Shown in pieces: positions 17,645 to 26,686 of a stretch of DNA of 64,000 nucleotides. Each line of letters starts with the position of its first letter. The first letter of the stretch is position 1. Both the position numbers and the translations under genes were made by a program. The notes under the pieces are model-generated. The model did no database searches. It was not told the origin of the DNA and saw only the letters and a list, made by a program, of their open reading frames with translations. The stretch comes from Streptomyces blattellae (lineage in GTDB: Bacteria > Actinomycetota > Actinomycetes > Streptomycetales > Streptomycetaceae), in assembly GCF_009709555.1 (NCBI RefSeq), contig NZ_WJBG01000217.1, positions 1 to 64,000 on the forward strand, in the 5' to 3' direction.

Positions 17645-19501
17645 GTGAGTAACCGTGCTCTTGCTGACGTGATGACTTACGAACGGGACGCGAAGACCCT
17701 GGAGCTGCCCTGGCCCTTCACCGGCCGGGAGAACGAACTGGAACTGATCCGCCGCTCCTTGGGCGCCGGCCGGTCCGGCATCGTCGTGACGGGGCCCGCG
17801 GGCTGCGGCAAGACCCGGCTGGTCACGGAGGCGGTCCGCGGCACCGACTGCGCCAAGGCGGCCGGCACGCCCCAGGCCCGGCACATCCCCTTCGCCGCGT
17901 TCGCGCACCTGCTGCCCGGGACGGTCACGCTGCACAGGGCGGTCCAACTCCTGGCCACCGTACGGACCTTGCTGGTGGACGACGCTCATCTGCTCGACGA
18001 CGCCTCGGCCGCCCTGGTCCACCAGCTGGCGGTGCAGGGCCGCACCCGGCTGCTGGTCGTGGCCACGGACGCCGTGCCGGTGCCCGGCGCGGTGTCCCGG
18101 CTGTGGACCGGTGAGCTGCTGCCGCGTTTCACCCTGGAGCCGCTGCCGCGCGAGCAGACCGACCGGCTGGCCGCCGCGGGCGCCGGCGGCCGACTGGAGC
18201 CGCTCACCGTGAACCGGCTGCACCGACTGTGCCGCGGCGACCTGCGGCTGCTGCGCGACCTGTCGGGCGCGCTGCGCGAACAGGGGCTGCTCACCGGGAT
18301 CCCGGGCTCGGACGAACGGGCCTGGCGCGGCCCGGTACCGCTGACCCCGGCCGTGCGCGAACGCACCGCTCACGTCATCCACCGCGTCGACCCGGACGAG
18401 CGCGAGACCCTCGAACGCCTCGCTTTCGCCGACCCCCTGCCGCCGACCGCCGACGACCTCGACCTGCGCGTCCTCGAACGCCTGGAGACCGACGGCCTGA
18501 TCGACATCGACGACCAGGGTGCCGTACGACTCGCCCACCCCCTGCACGGCCCGGTGCTGCGGGCCGCGGCCGGCCGGTTGCGGGCACGGAGACTGGCCGG
18601 TACCCCGGACCAGTGCGGCCCTGCCCTCAAGGACGAGGCGGCCGAGCTGGCACAGCAGATCGACGAGGCCGACGTACGAGCGCTGCGGGCGCCCGTGGGG
18701 GAGTGGTTCGTGGCGGAAGGGGAGCCGGTCCCCGCCGAGTACGCGGCCGTACGCGCGCGTGCCGTGCGGCTGCGCGGCGCACTGCGAGAGGCCGCGGCCT
18801 GGGCGCGCGAGGGCCTCCGGGAATCGCCCGACGACCCCTGCTGCCTCCTCGAACTCGCCCTCGCCGCCGCACAGTCGGGCGAGGTGACGACCACGCACGA
18901 CGCCCCCACCGGACGTCCGGCGTCGGGTGAGGCGGCGACCTGGCTGGCGGCGGCACGCGGCGACATCGGCTCCGCCGTCCGGTCGATCACCGGCGACGAT
19001 GTGCCGGCCCTTTACGACGCCGTACGCCTCGGCGCTCCCGCGAAGGCCGCCGTTCTGCTGCCCAGGGGCAGCGTGTTCGCCGCCCACGCGGACGCGCTCG
19101 CCCGCGGCGACGGAGCGGCCCTGGACCGTGCCGCCGAACGCCTCCAGGAGCGCGGCCTCCTGCTCTTCGCGGCCGAGGCGCACGCCCAGGCCGTACGGGC
19201 CCACCGCGACCCGCGCGCCGCCCGCACCTCCCGCACCCGCGCCGTCGCCCTGGCCCGCCGCTGCCAGGGCGCCCGCACTCCGGCCCTGTCCGGCCTCGTC
19301 CTCGGCGAGCTCACCGCCCGCCAACGCCAGATCGTCACCCTCGCCGCCGCAGGCCTCACCAACCGCCAGATCGCCGACCACCTCACCCTCTCCATCCGCA
19401 CCGTCGGCAACCACCTCTACAGCGCCTACACCAGACTCGGCGCAAGCGACCGAGCGTCTTTGCCGTGGCTGGTGGAACCCCCGAACACACAACCGGCGTG
19501 A
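17645..19501 (+). CDS. LAL-type LuxR-family regulator
   Basis: A 618-residue ATP-binding regulator, short for the LAL family, which is usually 850-1,000 residues. The N-terminal STAND-type ATPase has Walker A GPAGCGKT (50-57) and Walker B LLVDDAHLLDD (about 112-120). A reduced helical middle region follows, then a C-terminal LuxR helix-turn-helix (LTARQRQIVTLAAAGLTNRQ, from about residue 557). The start is uncertain: GTG 17645 or ATG 17672, neither with a ribosome site. It is divergent from the astacin-like protease and convergent with the CHAT gene, which makes both possible targets. Confidence 0.85.
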   Translation: MSNRALADVMTYERDAKTLELPWPFTGRENELELIRRSLGAGRSGIVVTGPAGCGKTRLVTEAVRGTDCAKAAGTPQARHIPFAAFAHLLPGTVTLHRAVQLLATVRTLLVDDAHLLDDASAALVHQLAVQGRTRLLVVATDAVPVPGAVSRLWTGELLPRFTLEPLPREQTDRLAAAGAGGRLEPLTVNRLHRLCRGDLRLLRDLSGALREQGLLTGIPGSDERAWRGPVPLTPAVRERTAHVIHRVDPDERETLERLAFADPLPPTADDLDLRVLERLETDGLIDIDDQGAVRLAHPLHGPVLRAAAGRLRARRLAGTPDQCGPALKDEAAELAQQIDEADVRALRAPVGEWFVAEGEPVPAEYAAVRARAVRLRGALREAAAWAREGLRESPDDPCCLLELALAAAQSGEVTTTHDAPTGRPASGEAATWLAAARGDIGSAVRSITGDDVPALYDAVRLGAPAKAAVLLPRGSVFAAHADALARGDGAALDRAAERLQERGLLLFAAEAHAQAVRAHRDPRAARTSRTRAVALARRCQGARTPALSGLVLGELTARQRQIVTLAAAGLTNRQIADHLTLSIRTVGNHLYSAYTRLGASDRASLPWLVEPPNTQPA

Positions 19502-19608
19502 GCCAAGGCGCCCGGCAGGGGCGCGGGGCTGTATCGACATGCGGCTCCGCCGCGTGGGCGCGACCAGCCCCCACCGACCCGTACCCGAAGAGCAGCCAAC
19601 CAGCGGAG

Positions 19609-22248
19609 CTAAGCCGCTCCGAACGCCGAGAACGCCCACCCCGTAGCCTGATGCACCGCGTCTCCCGGCAGCGCCCCCCGAGCGTCCCGCAGCGCCTCAG
19701 CCAGGGACAGACCGACGCTCAACCCCTTGTGCAGCGCGAGCATCAAAGGCACCACCGCCGCGTCGTTGACGGGCGCGCTGCTCGCCACGACGCCCGCCGT
19801 GCCCAGCGGCAGCAGCGCCGTGACGAGACCGAGGAGTTCGTCGGCGCCGACGGAGGCGAACCGGGCGGTGTCGCAGCTGGAGAGGATGATCCGGTACGGG
19901 CTGCGGTCCAGCCGCTCGAAGTCGTGCACGATGAGCGGCCCGTCGGCCATCCGCAGCGAGGAGAACAGCGGACTGTCCGCGCGGAACGTGCCGTGCGCGG
20001 CGATATGGGCCAGCGCCGCGCCGTCCAGTTCCTCCAGTACCCGCGGCACGCGCGCGTGGTCGTGCTCCAGAACCGTCGACTTGCCGTACCGGTCGGCCAG
20101 TTCCGGCACCTCCGCACCGCCGGTGGCGAGCCCCGGCCCGCGCACCAGGACATGACGGCCGGCCGGCGGCGGCCCGGTCTCCCGCGCCCGCAGCCAGCTG
20201 CTCGCCGACGGCGACACGCTCAGCACCCGCTCCCGCAGCGACGGCAGCAGCGCCCACGGCACCCGGTGCAGCCGGCCCGGCGGCACCACCACGACCGGAC
20301 CGCACCCGAGCTGCGCCGCGGCCGGGCCGAGCAGCAGTTCCTCCAGCCGCCGCCCCGCCGCCTCCACCACCGGCAGCCGGCTCTCCGCCCCCGGGTGCGC
20401 CAGCCGCCGCAGCCCGGCCTGTACGTGCTCGGCCTCGACGACCGCGTCCGCGAGCAGCCCGGCCTCGTACCGCCTGACCCGCCCCTGCCCGCACAGCAGC
20501 ACCTGGACGCGCCCGTCGAGCACCGCGAGTTCGACCAGCCGCACCTCGCCGAGCCGCTGAAGCAACCGGGCCGGGTCGAAGGAGGACCCGTCGCCGGGCG
20601 CGTCGCCGCGGATGTGCAGGGTGCGGGAGCGGATCTCCCGTTCCAGCCGCCGCTGTTCACGCTCCAGGGCCGGGACGGGCCGGGCCTCCATCCGGGCGGC
20701 CTCCGCGCGCGCGGCGATCTCCCGGTAGGCGGTGAGGCCGCGTTGCAGCGCCGGATCGGCGGGCGGCCGGGTGGGCGGCGCCGACAGCACGGTGGCCCGC
20801 CAGCGCTCGCTCCACACCAGCAGCTGCCGCGGCCCGCCGGAGCGCAGACTCGCCTGCTGGGCGAGCGCGGCCAGCTCGGCGCCCTGCTCCGTGGCGCGGG
20901 CCCGCAACTCCGAGGCGCCCAGCGTCATCCGGTGATCGTCGAGTACGTCGAGACCGCGCCGGCACGCCTGAAGCACCCGTCGGCCGGAACCGGCGGCCTG
21001 CGCGCGGAGCGCCTGCGCCGCCCAGCCCGTCAGCCGCGCCAGCGGCGGCCCGCTGTGCCGGCTGCGGGCGGCCACGGTCAAGTGCCGTTCCGCGTCGGTC
21101 CGCCAGCCCAGCGCGAGGGCGATCCGGCCCGCGAGCAGCGACGCCTCGGGCGCCGCCGGGGCGCCGAACGCGGCCAGCCGGTCCGCCACCGCCGCGGCGT
21201 CCGCGACGAGCCGGCCCGAGCACCGCCCGGCGGCCACCCGCGCGTCGATCAGCACCAGCCGGGCGTGCGTCTCCCACCAGGTGCGCCGCTGCGCCGCGAA
21301 CAGCCGTACGGCCAGATCGGCGCGGGCGATCGCGGTCTGCGGATCGCCCGCGAGCCGTGCCGCGCGGGCGGCGGCCAGCAGCAGCTCCGCCTTCCGCGTG
21401 GACTGGCCGCCGATGCCGTCGAGCACCCCTGTCGCCGTGTCGGCCTCGGCGAGCGCCTCGGGGGCGAGACCGGCCGCCATCAGGACCTCGCAGCGCCGGA
21501 TGTTGAGCATGAAGGTCGGTGTACCGAGCTTGGCGTACCGCTCCTCGGCCTGGTCCAGGAGCCGCAGCGCGGCCGGCACGTCTCCCGACCGGAACGCGGC
21601 CAGCCCCCGGCTCTCCACCGCGTCCGCCTTGTCGTGCTCCTGGCCGGTGGTGTCCCACAGCGCCTCGGCGGCGGTGAAGTCGGCCTCGGCCCGCTCCACC
21701 GCGCCCAGCGCCAGATGCACCGTCGCCCGCAGTGTCAGCGCCCGCGCCGTCCAGATGACGTCGTCGGCCTGCCGCAGCACGGGGATGGCCCGGCGTACGT
21801 CCTCCAGTGCCTCCCGGTGATGGCCCAGCACCCACCAGACGTAGGCCCGGCGGTACAGGACCCGCGCCCGGGTGAGTCCGGTGCCGCGCGCGACACCACG
21901 CTCGAACGCCTCCAGGCCCTGCCGGGTGCTGCCCGCGTGGACCAGCGCCACGCCGAGGGTGCCCAGGACGTCCGCCTCCCGGTCGGCCGAACCGGCACGG
22001 GCCGCCAGGTCACGGGCACGCCGCAGATGCCGTAGGGCGATCCGCAGGTCGCCGAAGTCCCGCTGCCACATGCCGATCACATGGTGGGCGACACTGGCGT
22101 GCAGCGGTGAGGGATCGTCGGCGAGCACCTGTTCCGCCCGCGCCAGAGCCTCTTTCGGTGAGGCGAACACCATCGGCAGCAGTTCGAGAACCGAGTCGCT
22201 TCCCGCCGTCACTCCAAGGATGGTAGTGGCCGCGGATACCCGCCACAC
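19609..22248 (-). CDS. TPR-CHAT caspase-like protease
   Basis: An 879-residue protein. About residues 25-560 are helical TPR-like repeats. About residues 600-879 form a CHAT domain, a clan CD caspase/separase-like cysteine protease, with catalytic H752 in HIAAHGTF and C792 in ILSSCDTA. No signal peptide or membrane segment, so it is cytosolic. CHAT proteases act as regulated proteases in bacterial conflict and stress systems, usually switched on through their repeat region. It is divergent, across 75 bases, from a subtilase-sigma factor operon. The GTG start at 22248 is uncertain; GTG and ATG codons lie within the next 75 bases. Confidence 0.85.
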   Translation of the reverse strand: MWRVSAATTILGVTAGSDSVLELLPMVFASPKEALARAEQVLADDPSPLHASVAHHVIGMWQRDFGDLRIALRHLRRARDLAARAGSADREADVLGTLGVALVHAGSTRQGLEAFERGVARGTGLTRARVLYRRAYVWWVLGHHREALEDVRRAIPVLRQADDVIWTARALTLRATVHLALGAVERAEADFTAAEALWDTTGQEHDKADAVESRGLAAFRSGDVPAALRLLDQAEERYAKLGTPTFMLNIRRCEVLMAAGLAPEALAEADTATGVLDGIGGQSTRKAELLLAAARAARLAGDPQTAIARADLAVRLFAAQRRTWWETHARLVLIDARVAAGRCSGRLVADAAAVADRLAAFGAPAAPEASLLAGRIALALGWRTDAERHLTVAARSRHSGPPLARLTGWAAQALRAQAAGSGRRVLQACRRGLDVLDDHRMTLGASELRARATEQGAELAALAQQASLRSGGPRQLLVWSERWRATVLSAPPTRPPADPALQRGLTAYREIAARAEAARMEARPVPALEREQRRLEREIRSRTLHIRGDAPGDGSSFDPARLLQRLGEVRLVELAVLDGRVQVLLCGQGRVRRYEAGLLADAVVEAEHVQAGLRRLAHPGAESRLPVVEAAGRRLEELLLGPAAAQLGCGPVVVVPPGRLHRVPWALLPSLRERVLSVSPSASSWLRARETGPPPAGRHVLVRGPGLATGGAEVPELADRYGKSTVLEHDHARVPRVLEELDGAALAHIAAHGTFRADSPLFSSLRMADGPLIVHDFERLDRSPYRIILSSCDTARFASVGADELLGLVTALLPLGTAGVVASSAPVNDAAVVPLMLALHKGLSVGLSLAEALRDARGALPGDAVHQATGWAFSAFGAA

Positions 22249-22323
22249 CGGTTTGGCGCTGTATCAACCTACGGCTCACTGACTCTGACTGACGACCGAT
22301 GCCTCAGTGGGAGGGGACACGCG

Positions 22324-23754
22324 ATGGCACCTCAGCGATTCCATGAGCAGTTCGACCAGATCCAGCGCTCCATGCCCGACGTGCCGCTGGCGATGGGGCC
22401 GGACGACTCCGCCGAGTTCTTCTACGAGAAGGGCGTCGTCCTCGCCCGCGACGGTGCGGAGGCCCGGGTCGTCGAGGAGGCCGTGCGCACCCACTTCACC
22501 GAGTCCACCGGCCTCACTTCGGACCAGGTACGCCGGGCGGGCCCGGAGACCAACCGGTCGGGCATCACCCGCATCCGGGTCGGCGACCCCGGCCAGGGGG
22601 ACCGCGGCGGGGACCGTGCCGTCGCGGGCGCCCTGCGTGCGGTGCGGGAGGCGGAGGGGCGTGCCGGACACCGGCTGGTCAGCCGCAACCACGTGGTGTC
22701 CATCGCCGTCAACGCCTGCCCCGGCGACGAGCCCGTGCCCGCCCGGCACACCCAGCCGCCCAACCCGGCCGCCGCCGAGGCGGACCACGACGCGGACACC
22801 GCCGTGCGAGTCCTCGTGATCGACACCGGACTCATGCGCGACTACCGGTCCTATCCGCTGCTCGCCCACACCCAGGGCGACGGCCAGATCAAGGAGACCG
22901 ACGACGACGGGGTGCTCCAGCAGTACGTCGGCCACGGCACGTTCATCGCCGGACTCGTCGCCGCCGTCGCCCCCAACACGGACGTCACCGTCCGCAACAC
23001 CCTCAACGACGCGGGCGCCGTCCTTGAGTCCGAGTTCGGCGAGAAGCTCTTCGAGGCCGTCGACCGGGACGGCTGGCCCGACGTCATCAGCCTGTCCGCC
23101 GGCACCTCCAACGGCCGTACCGACGGCCTCCTCGGCCTGGACGCCTTCATGCGGGAACTGCGCACCCAGCGCACCCTGCTCGTCGCCGCGGCCGGCAACA
23201 ACGCCAGCGCCACGCCCTTCTGGCCCGCCGCCTACGCCGACCTGCCCGAGTACCGGGACGTCGTGCTGTCGGTCGGAGCGCTGCGCAGCGACGGCGAGTT
23301 CGGCGCCTGCTTCAGCAACCACGGCCCCTGGGTGAAGGTCTACGCTCCCGGCGAGCGCCTCACCAGCTCCCTCACCGGCTTCGACACACCCGTCCCGTAC
23401 GTCTACCAGCACTCCACGTACGACGCCTGCCGGTACGGCTTCACCTACGCCTGTACCTGCGAACACCCCCGTCACGCGGGGATGTTGAGCGACGGCACCG
23501 GCAAGGCCGAACCCAACCGGGTGATGTTCGAGGGGTTGGCGCACTGGAGCGGCACCTCGTTCGCCACCCCTGTCGTCGCCGGCCTGGTCGCCTCCCACAT
23601 GACGGCGCACAAGGAGACCGACCCGCGCGCGGCCCGGCGGCAACTGCTCGCGGCGAACACCGGATTCGCGGAGGTGCGCGGAGCGCATGTACCGGCGCTG
23701 CGGCCGCCGACCTGGCGTGCGGTGCCGGTCGTGCAGCGCTCCGTCGGCGCATGA
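22324..23754 (+). CDS. Cytosolic S8 subtilisin-like protease
   Basis: A 476-residue serine protease with the complete subtilase triad: D167 in VLVIDTG, H204 in GHGTFIAG and S412 in GTSFATPVVAG, plus the oxyanion asparagine in AAAGNN (about 292). There is no signal peptide. The first 160 residues form an extension not recognised as the usual I9 propeptide, so it may be a sensor or partner-binding domain. GGGAGG lies nine bases before the ATG. Its last codons overlap the sigma-factor start (ATGA), so production is coupled. It is divergent from the TPR-CHAT gene. Confidence 0.88.
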   Translation: MAPQRFHEQFDQIQRSMPDVPLAMGPDDSAEFFYEKGVVLARDGAEARVVEEAVRTHFTESTGLTSDQVRRAGPETNRSGITRIRVGDPGQGDRGGDRAVAGALRAVREAEGRAGHRLVSRNHVVSIAVNACPGDEPVPARHTQPPNPAAAEADHDADTAVRVLVIDTGLMRDYRSYPLLAHTQGDGQIKETDDDGVLQQYVGHGTFIAGLVAAVAPNTDVTVRNTLNDAGAVLESEFGEKLFEAVDRDGWPDVISLSAGTSNGRTDGLLGLDAFMRELRTQRTLLVAAAGNNASATPFWPAAYADLPEYRDVVLSVGALRSDGEFGACFSNHGPWVKVYAPGERLTSSLTGFDTPVPYVYQHSTYDACRYGFTYACTCEHPRHAGMLSDGTGKAEPNRVMFEGLAHWSGTSFATPVVAGLVASHMTAHKETDPRAARRQLLAANTGFAEVRGAHVPALRPPTWRAVPVVQRSVGA

Positions 23755-24383
23755 GGACCGGAACCGCCCCTTCCGCGGCGTACGATGACTTGCCGTACAC
23801 GAGGGGTGGGGCCGTGGACCGTGCAGATGTCGGCGTGCTCGTCCAGTCAGCCGTCGACGGCGACGCGGCGGCCTGGAAGGCGCTGGTGGAAGGGCTGAGC
23901 CCACTGGTCTGGTCCGTCGTGCGCGCGCATCGGCTCTCCGACGCCGACGCGCACGAGGTGTACCAGACCGTGTGGTTCCGGTTCGCCCAGCACCTCGGAC
24001 GCATCCGGGAGCCCCAGAAGGCAGGGGCGTGGCTGGCCAGCACCGCACGGCACGAGTCCCTGAAGGTGCTCAGGAGCTTGAGGCGGCTGACTCCCACGGA
24101 CGATGCCCAGCTCCTGGACCGGGCCAGCGAGGACCGTACGCCCGAGCAGTCGGTCATCGACTCGGAGGACGCCGCGGCGCAGACCGAGCGCGTCCGGCGG
24201 CTGTGGCAGGAGTTCGAGGAACTGGGTGAGCGCTGCCGCCAGTTGCTGCGGGTGCTGATGGCCACGCCGCCGCCCAGCTACCAGGAGGTGGCCGCCGCAC
24301 TGGGTATCGCCGTGGGCAGCATCGGGCCGCTGCGCCAGCGTTGTCTGCGACGCCTGAGGGCCCGACTTGAGGGAGCGTTGTGA
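23751..24383 (+). CDS. ECF-like RNA polymerase sigma factor
   Basis: A 210-residue sigma-70-family factor with region 2 at about residues 25-95 (AHEVYQTVWFRFAQHL, the core-binding and -10-recognition helix) and region 4 at about 155-205 (YQEVAAALGIAVGSIGPLRQ, the -35-recognition HTH). ATG 23751 overlaps the protease stop; GTG 23814, preceded by GAGGGG, would give a 189-residue product and is equally plausible. It is the middle gene of a protease-sigma-small-protein operon. No classic zinc anti-sigma factor is encoded nearby, so control by the proteases or by the downstream acidic protein is possible. Confidence 0.85.
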   Translation: MRTGTAPSAAYDDLPYTRGGAVDRADVGVLVQSAVDGDAAAWKALVEGLSPLVWSVVRAHRLSDADAHEVYQTVWFRFAQHLGRIREPQKAGAWLASTARHESLKVLRSLRRLTPTDDAQLLDRASEDRTPEQSVIDSEDAAAQTERVRRLWQEFEELGERCRQLLRVLMATPPPSYQEVAAALGIAVGSIGPLRQRCLRRLRARLEGAL

Positions 24384-24880
24384 ACGAGACCGACGACGAG
24401 CGCTTGGGCGGCGAAGAAGGGCCGGCCGAGGACCTGGCCGAGGACCTGGCCGAAGGCCTGCTGGACGAACTCCGCCAGGCCGCCGCCATCCTCGACCCGG
24501 TCCCGGCGGAGCTGCGGCGCAGCGCCGTCGAGGCCTACGCGCTGCGCGACCTCGACGCCCGGCTGGCCGAGCTGACGTTCGACTCGCTGGTCGACGCGAT
24601 CCCGGTCAGGGGGGTCACGGACGCGCCGCGGATGCTGACCTTCCGCTCGGGGGACGTGACCGTCGACGTCGAGGTGACCGGGCAGGGTCTGCTGGGTCAG
24701 GTGCTGCCGCCGCAGTCGGCGAGCATCGAGGTGCTCAGCGGCCGGCCGGCGGCCTCCCCCACCACGCTCACCGCCGACGACCTGGGCCGCTTCACCAGCG
24801 ACGCACCCCCGGCCGGGCCGTTCGCCCTCCGGCTGCGGACCGGCGGGCAGCTCGTGGTCACGGAGTGGCTGCGGGCCTGA
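24380..24880 (+). CDS. Acidic hypothetical protein of the protease-sigma operon
   Basis: A 166-residue protein whose GTG start overlaps the sigma-factor stop by four bases, so it is coupled and probably interacts with it. Residues 1-30 are highly acidic with an AEDLAEDLAEGL repeat. Residues 30-60 are helical, and residues 80-166 look beta-rich, like a small Ig-type or carboxypeptidase-regulatory fold. There is no membrane segment or zinc motif. It could be an anti-sigma factor, a protease substrate or an adaptor; none is proven. Confidence 0.75.
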   Translation: MNETDDERLGGEEGPAEDLAEDLAEGLLDELRQAAAILDPVPAELRRSAVEAYALRDLDARLAELTFDSLVDAIPVRGVTDAPRMLTFRSGDVTVDVEVTGQGLLGQVLPPQSASIEVLSGRPAASPTTLTADDLGRFTSDAPPAGPFALRLRTGGQLVVTEWLRA

Positions 24881-25012
24881 CGGGAGCGTTCCGGGAGCCG
24901 CGGCGGGGCGACGCAGCACGGCCACCGGCCCGACCGGGACGAACACGGACGCCGCCGAACGTCGTTGCGCTGCGCGTTTGCGAGGCGTGGTCGTCATTGC
25001 GCCCTGGCCATC

Positions 25013-25118
25013 GGGCGTGGGCGTGGCCGTCGTTCTGCGGCGTGGTCATTGGGCGTGGGCGTGGCCGTCGTTCTGCGGCGTGGTCATTGGGCGTGGGCGT
25101 GGCCGTCGTTCCGCCGCG
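25013..25118. repeat. 38-bp tandem repeat array
   Basis: Two perfect contiguous copies (25013-25050 and 25051-25088) of a unit beginning GGGCGTGGGCGTGGCCGTCG, then a third diverging copy to about 25118. Degraded copies lie on both sides (about 24983-25010 and 25135-25235). The array fills the 436-base stretch 24881-25316, which has no convincing gene. There are no spacers, so it is a minisatellite rather than a CRISPR array. Confidence 0.9.
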
Positions 25119-25316
25119 CGTTTTACCGGTGTGGGCGCGGTCGTTGTTTTGCCGTGTTCTCACGGGGCGTGGGCGTCGTCGCGTCGGGCGCTCATCGGGC
25201 GTGGGCGGGCGTCGCTCTGCCGCGCTCTCCAGGCGCAGGCAAGGTCGGGACAGGCCTGCCACCGCACGGCACCCGTCGGGAGGCTCGCAGCCCCCGGGGC
25301 TCGCAGGTCGCGTGGC

Positions 25317-26540
25317 TCACCACGCGCACGGCAGGGTCTGCGGCCCGCGGATCATCGTCTTGCGGCGCCAGACGACCTGGTCGGCGGGGACGGCGAGCCG
25401 CAGCCCCGGCAGCCGGTCCAGCAGGGTGGAGATGAGCAGTTCGGTCTGCAGGCGGGCGAGGACGGCGCCGGTGCAGTAGTGCGAGCCGTTGCCGAAGGCC
25501 ACGTGCGGGTTGGGGGCACGGTCGAGGTCGATCCGGTCCGGCTCCGGGAAGACCTCCGGGTCACGGTTGGCGGCCAGATAGGAGACGTAGACGGCGTCGC
25601 CCGCGGCGATGCGCTGCCCGCGCAGCCCGACGTCCTCCAGTGCGATGCGGGCCAGGCCGACCGAGCTGCGGTGCGGGATGTAGCGCAGCAGCTCGTCCAG
25701 GGCGGCATCCCGTACCTCGGGCCTGTTGCGCACCCCCTCCATCAGCTCGGGCCGGGTGAGCAGCAGGTACAGCATCTGGCCGCAGTTGTGGGTGACGGCC
25801 TCGCCGCCGATCTGCAGCGGACCGGCGAGGCCCACCGCCTCCGTCTCGCTGATCTCGCCGCGCCCGACGGCGGCGCCCAGCAGCGAGTACACGCCGTCGC
25901 CCCCGCGGCCACCCCCGCGGATCGTCTCCGTGATCCAGCTGTACATGCCGTTCTTCGCCTGCTCGGCGGCCTCGGCGCCGCCGGACGTGGAGATGATCTG
26001 CCGCGTCCAGGCGTGCACCTGCTCCCGGTCCGCCGCGGGTACGCCCATCACCTCGCTGACCAGGTTGATCGGGAAGGGCTCCAGCACCCGCTCGATGAGG
26101 TCCGCGGGCGGCCCGTCCTGGACGACTCCGTCCACCAGGCCGTCGAGGATCTCCTGCGCCCGGGGCCGCAGCCGCTTCATCGCGCCCACGGTGAACGCAC
26201 CGGCTACGGCCTTGCGCAGCCGGTTGTGGTCGGGCTGGTCGGCGAAGGCCAGCGACCCCGGCCGCGGCTTGAAGTGCGGCGCCATTCGGGTCACCTGACG
26301 CTTCGTGACCTCCGCGCGGCCGAACCGCGGATCGTTGGTGATCATCTTCACGTCGTCGTAGCGGGTGGCCAGCCACGCCCACCCCTCGCCGTGCGGCAGC
26401 CGGATCCGGGTCAGCGGGCCCTCGCGCATGAGGTCCGCGAGGAACGGGTCGAAATCCGTTCCCTCCAGGTCGAGCGCGGGCCAGTCCCGTACCGGCGGCG
26501 GAGCCTGGTCGGTCAGCGTGGTGGTCATCTCCTCGGTCAT
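25317..26540 (-). CDS. Cytochrome P450 with atypical I-helix
   Basis: A 407-residue soluble class I bacterial P450. The haem-ligand loop is FGNGSHYCTG with C356, and DELLRYIPHR holds the ExxR-region helix. The I-helix reads IGGEAVTHN (residues 244-252) instead of the usual AGxE/DT, so the conserved acid-alcohol pair that delivers protons is replaced. This is seen in P450s that couple aromatic side chains or act on carrier- or peptide-bound substrates. The ATG at 26540 is preferred to an extension to 26645 because GGTGAGGG precedes it and homology starts there. No ferredoxin gene is adjacent. Tandem repeat arrays flank the gene on both sides. Confidence 0.88.
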   Translation of the reverse strand: MTEEMTTTLTDQAPPPVRDWPALDLEGTDFDPFLADLMREGPLTRIRLPHGEGWAWLATRYDDVKMITNDPRFGRAEVTKRQVTRMAPHFKPRPGSLAFADQPDHNRLRKAVAGAFTVGAMKRLRPRAQEILDGLVDGVVQDGPPADLIERVLEPFPINLVSEVMGVPAADREQVHAWTRQIISTSGGAEAAEQAKNGMYSWITETIRGGGRGGDGVYSLLGAAVGRGEISETEAVGLAGPLQIGGEAVTHNCGQMLYLLLTRPELMEGVRNRPEVRDAALDELLRYIPHRSSVGLARIALEDVGLRGQRIAAGDAVYVSYLAANRDPEVFPEPDRIDLDRAPNPHVAFGNGSHYCTGAVLARLQTELLISTLLDRLPGLRLAVPADQVVWRRKTMIRGPQTLPCAW

Positions 26541-26686
26541 GCCCCCACCCTCACCGCCACCGCGCCGCCTGTCGCGCGGGAGTGCTCCAGCCGGAGGCCA
26601 AGTGGCGCGCGCGGGTCGCCGGACGGGCGCCCGAACTCGCGTCACGCGGGGCGCGCTCGTCTTCCGTGCGTTCGTCTCCGTGCCGT

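Noticed and set aside
25013..25118. CRISPR array
   Set aside because: The 38-bp units are directly contiguous with no unique spacers, and there are no cas genes.
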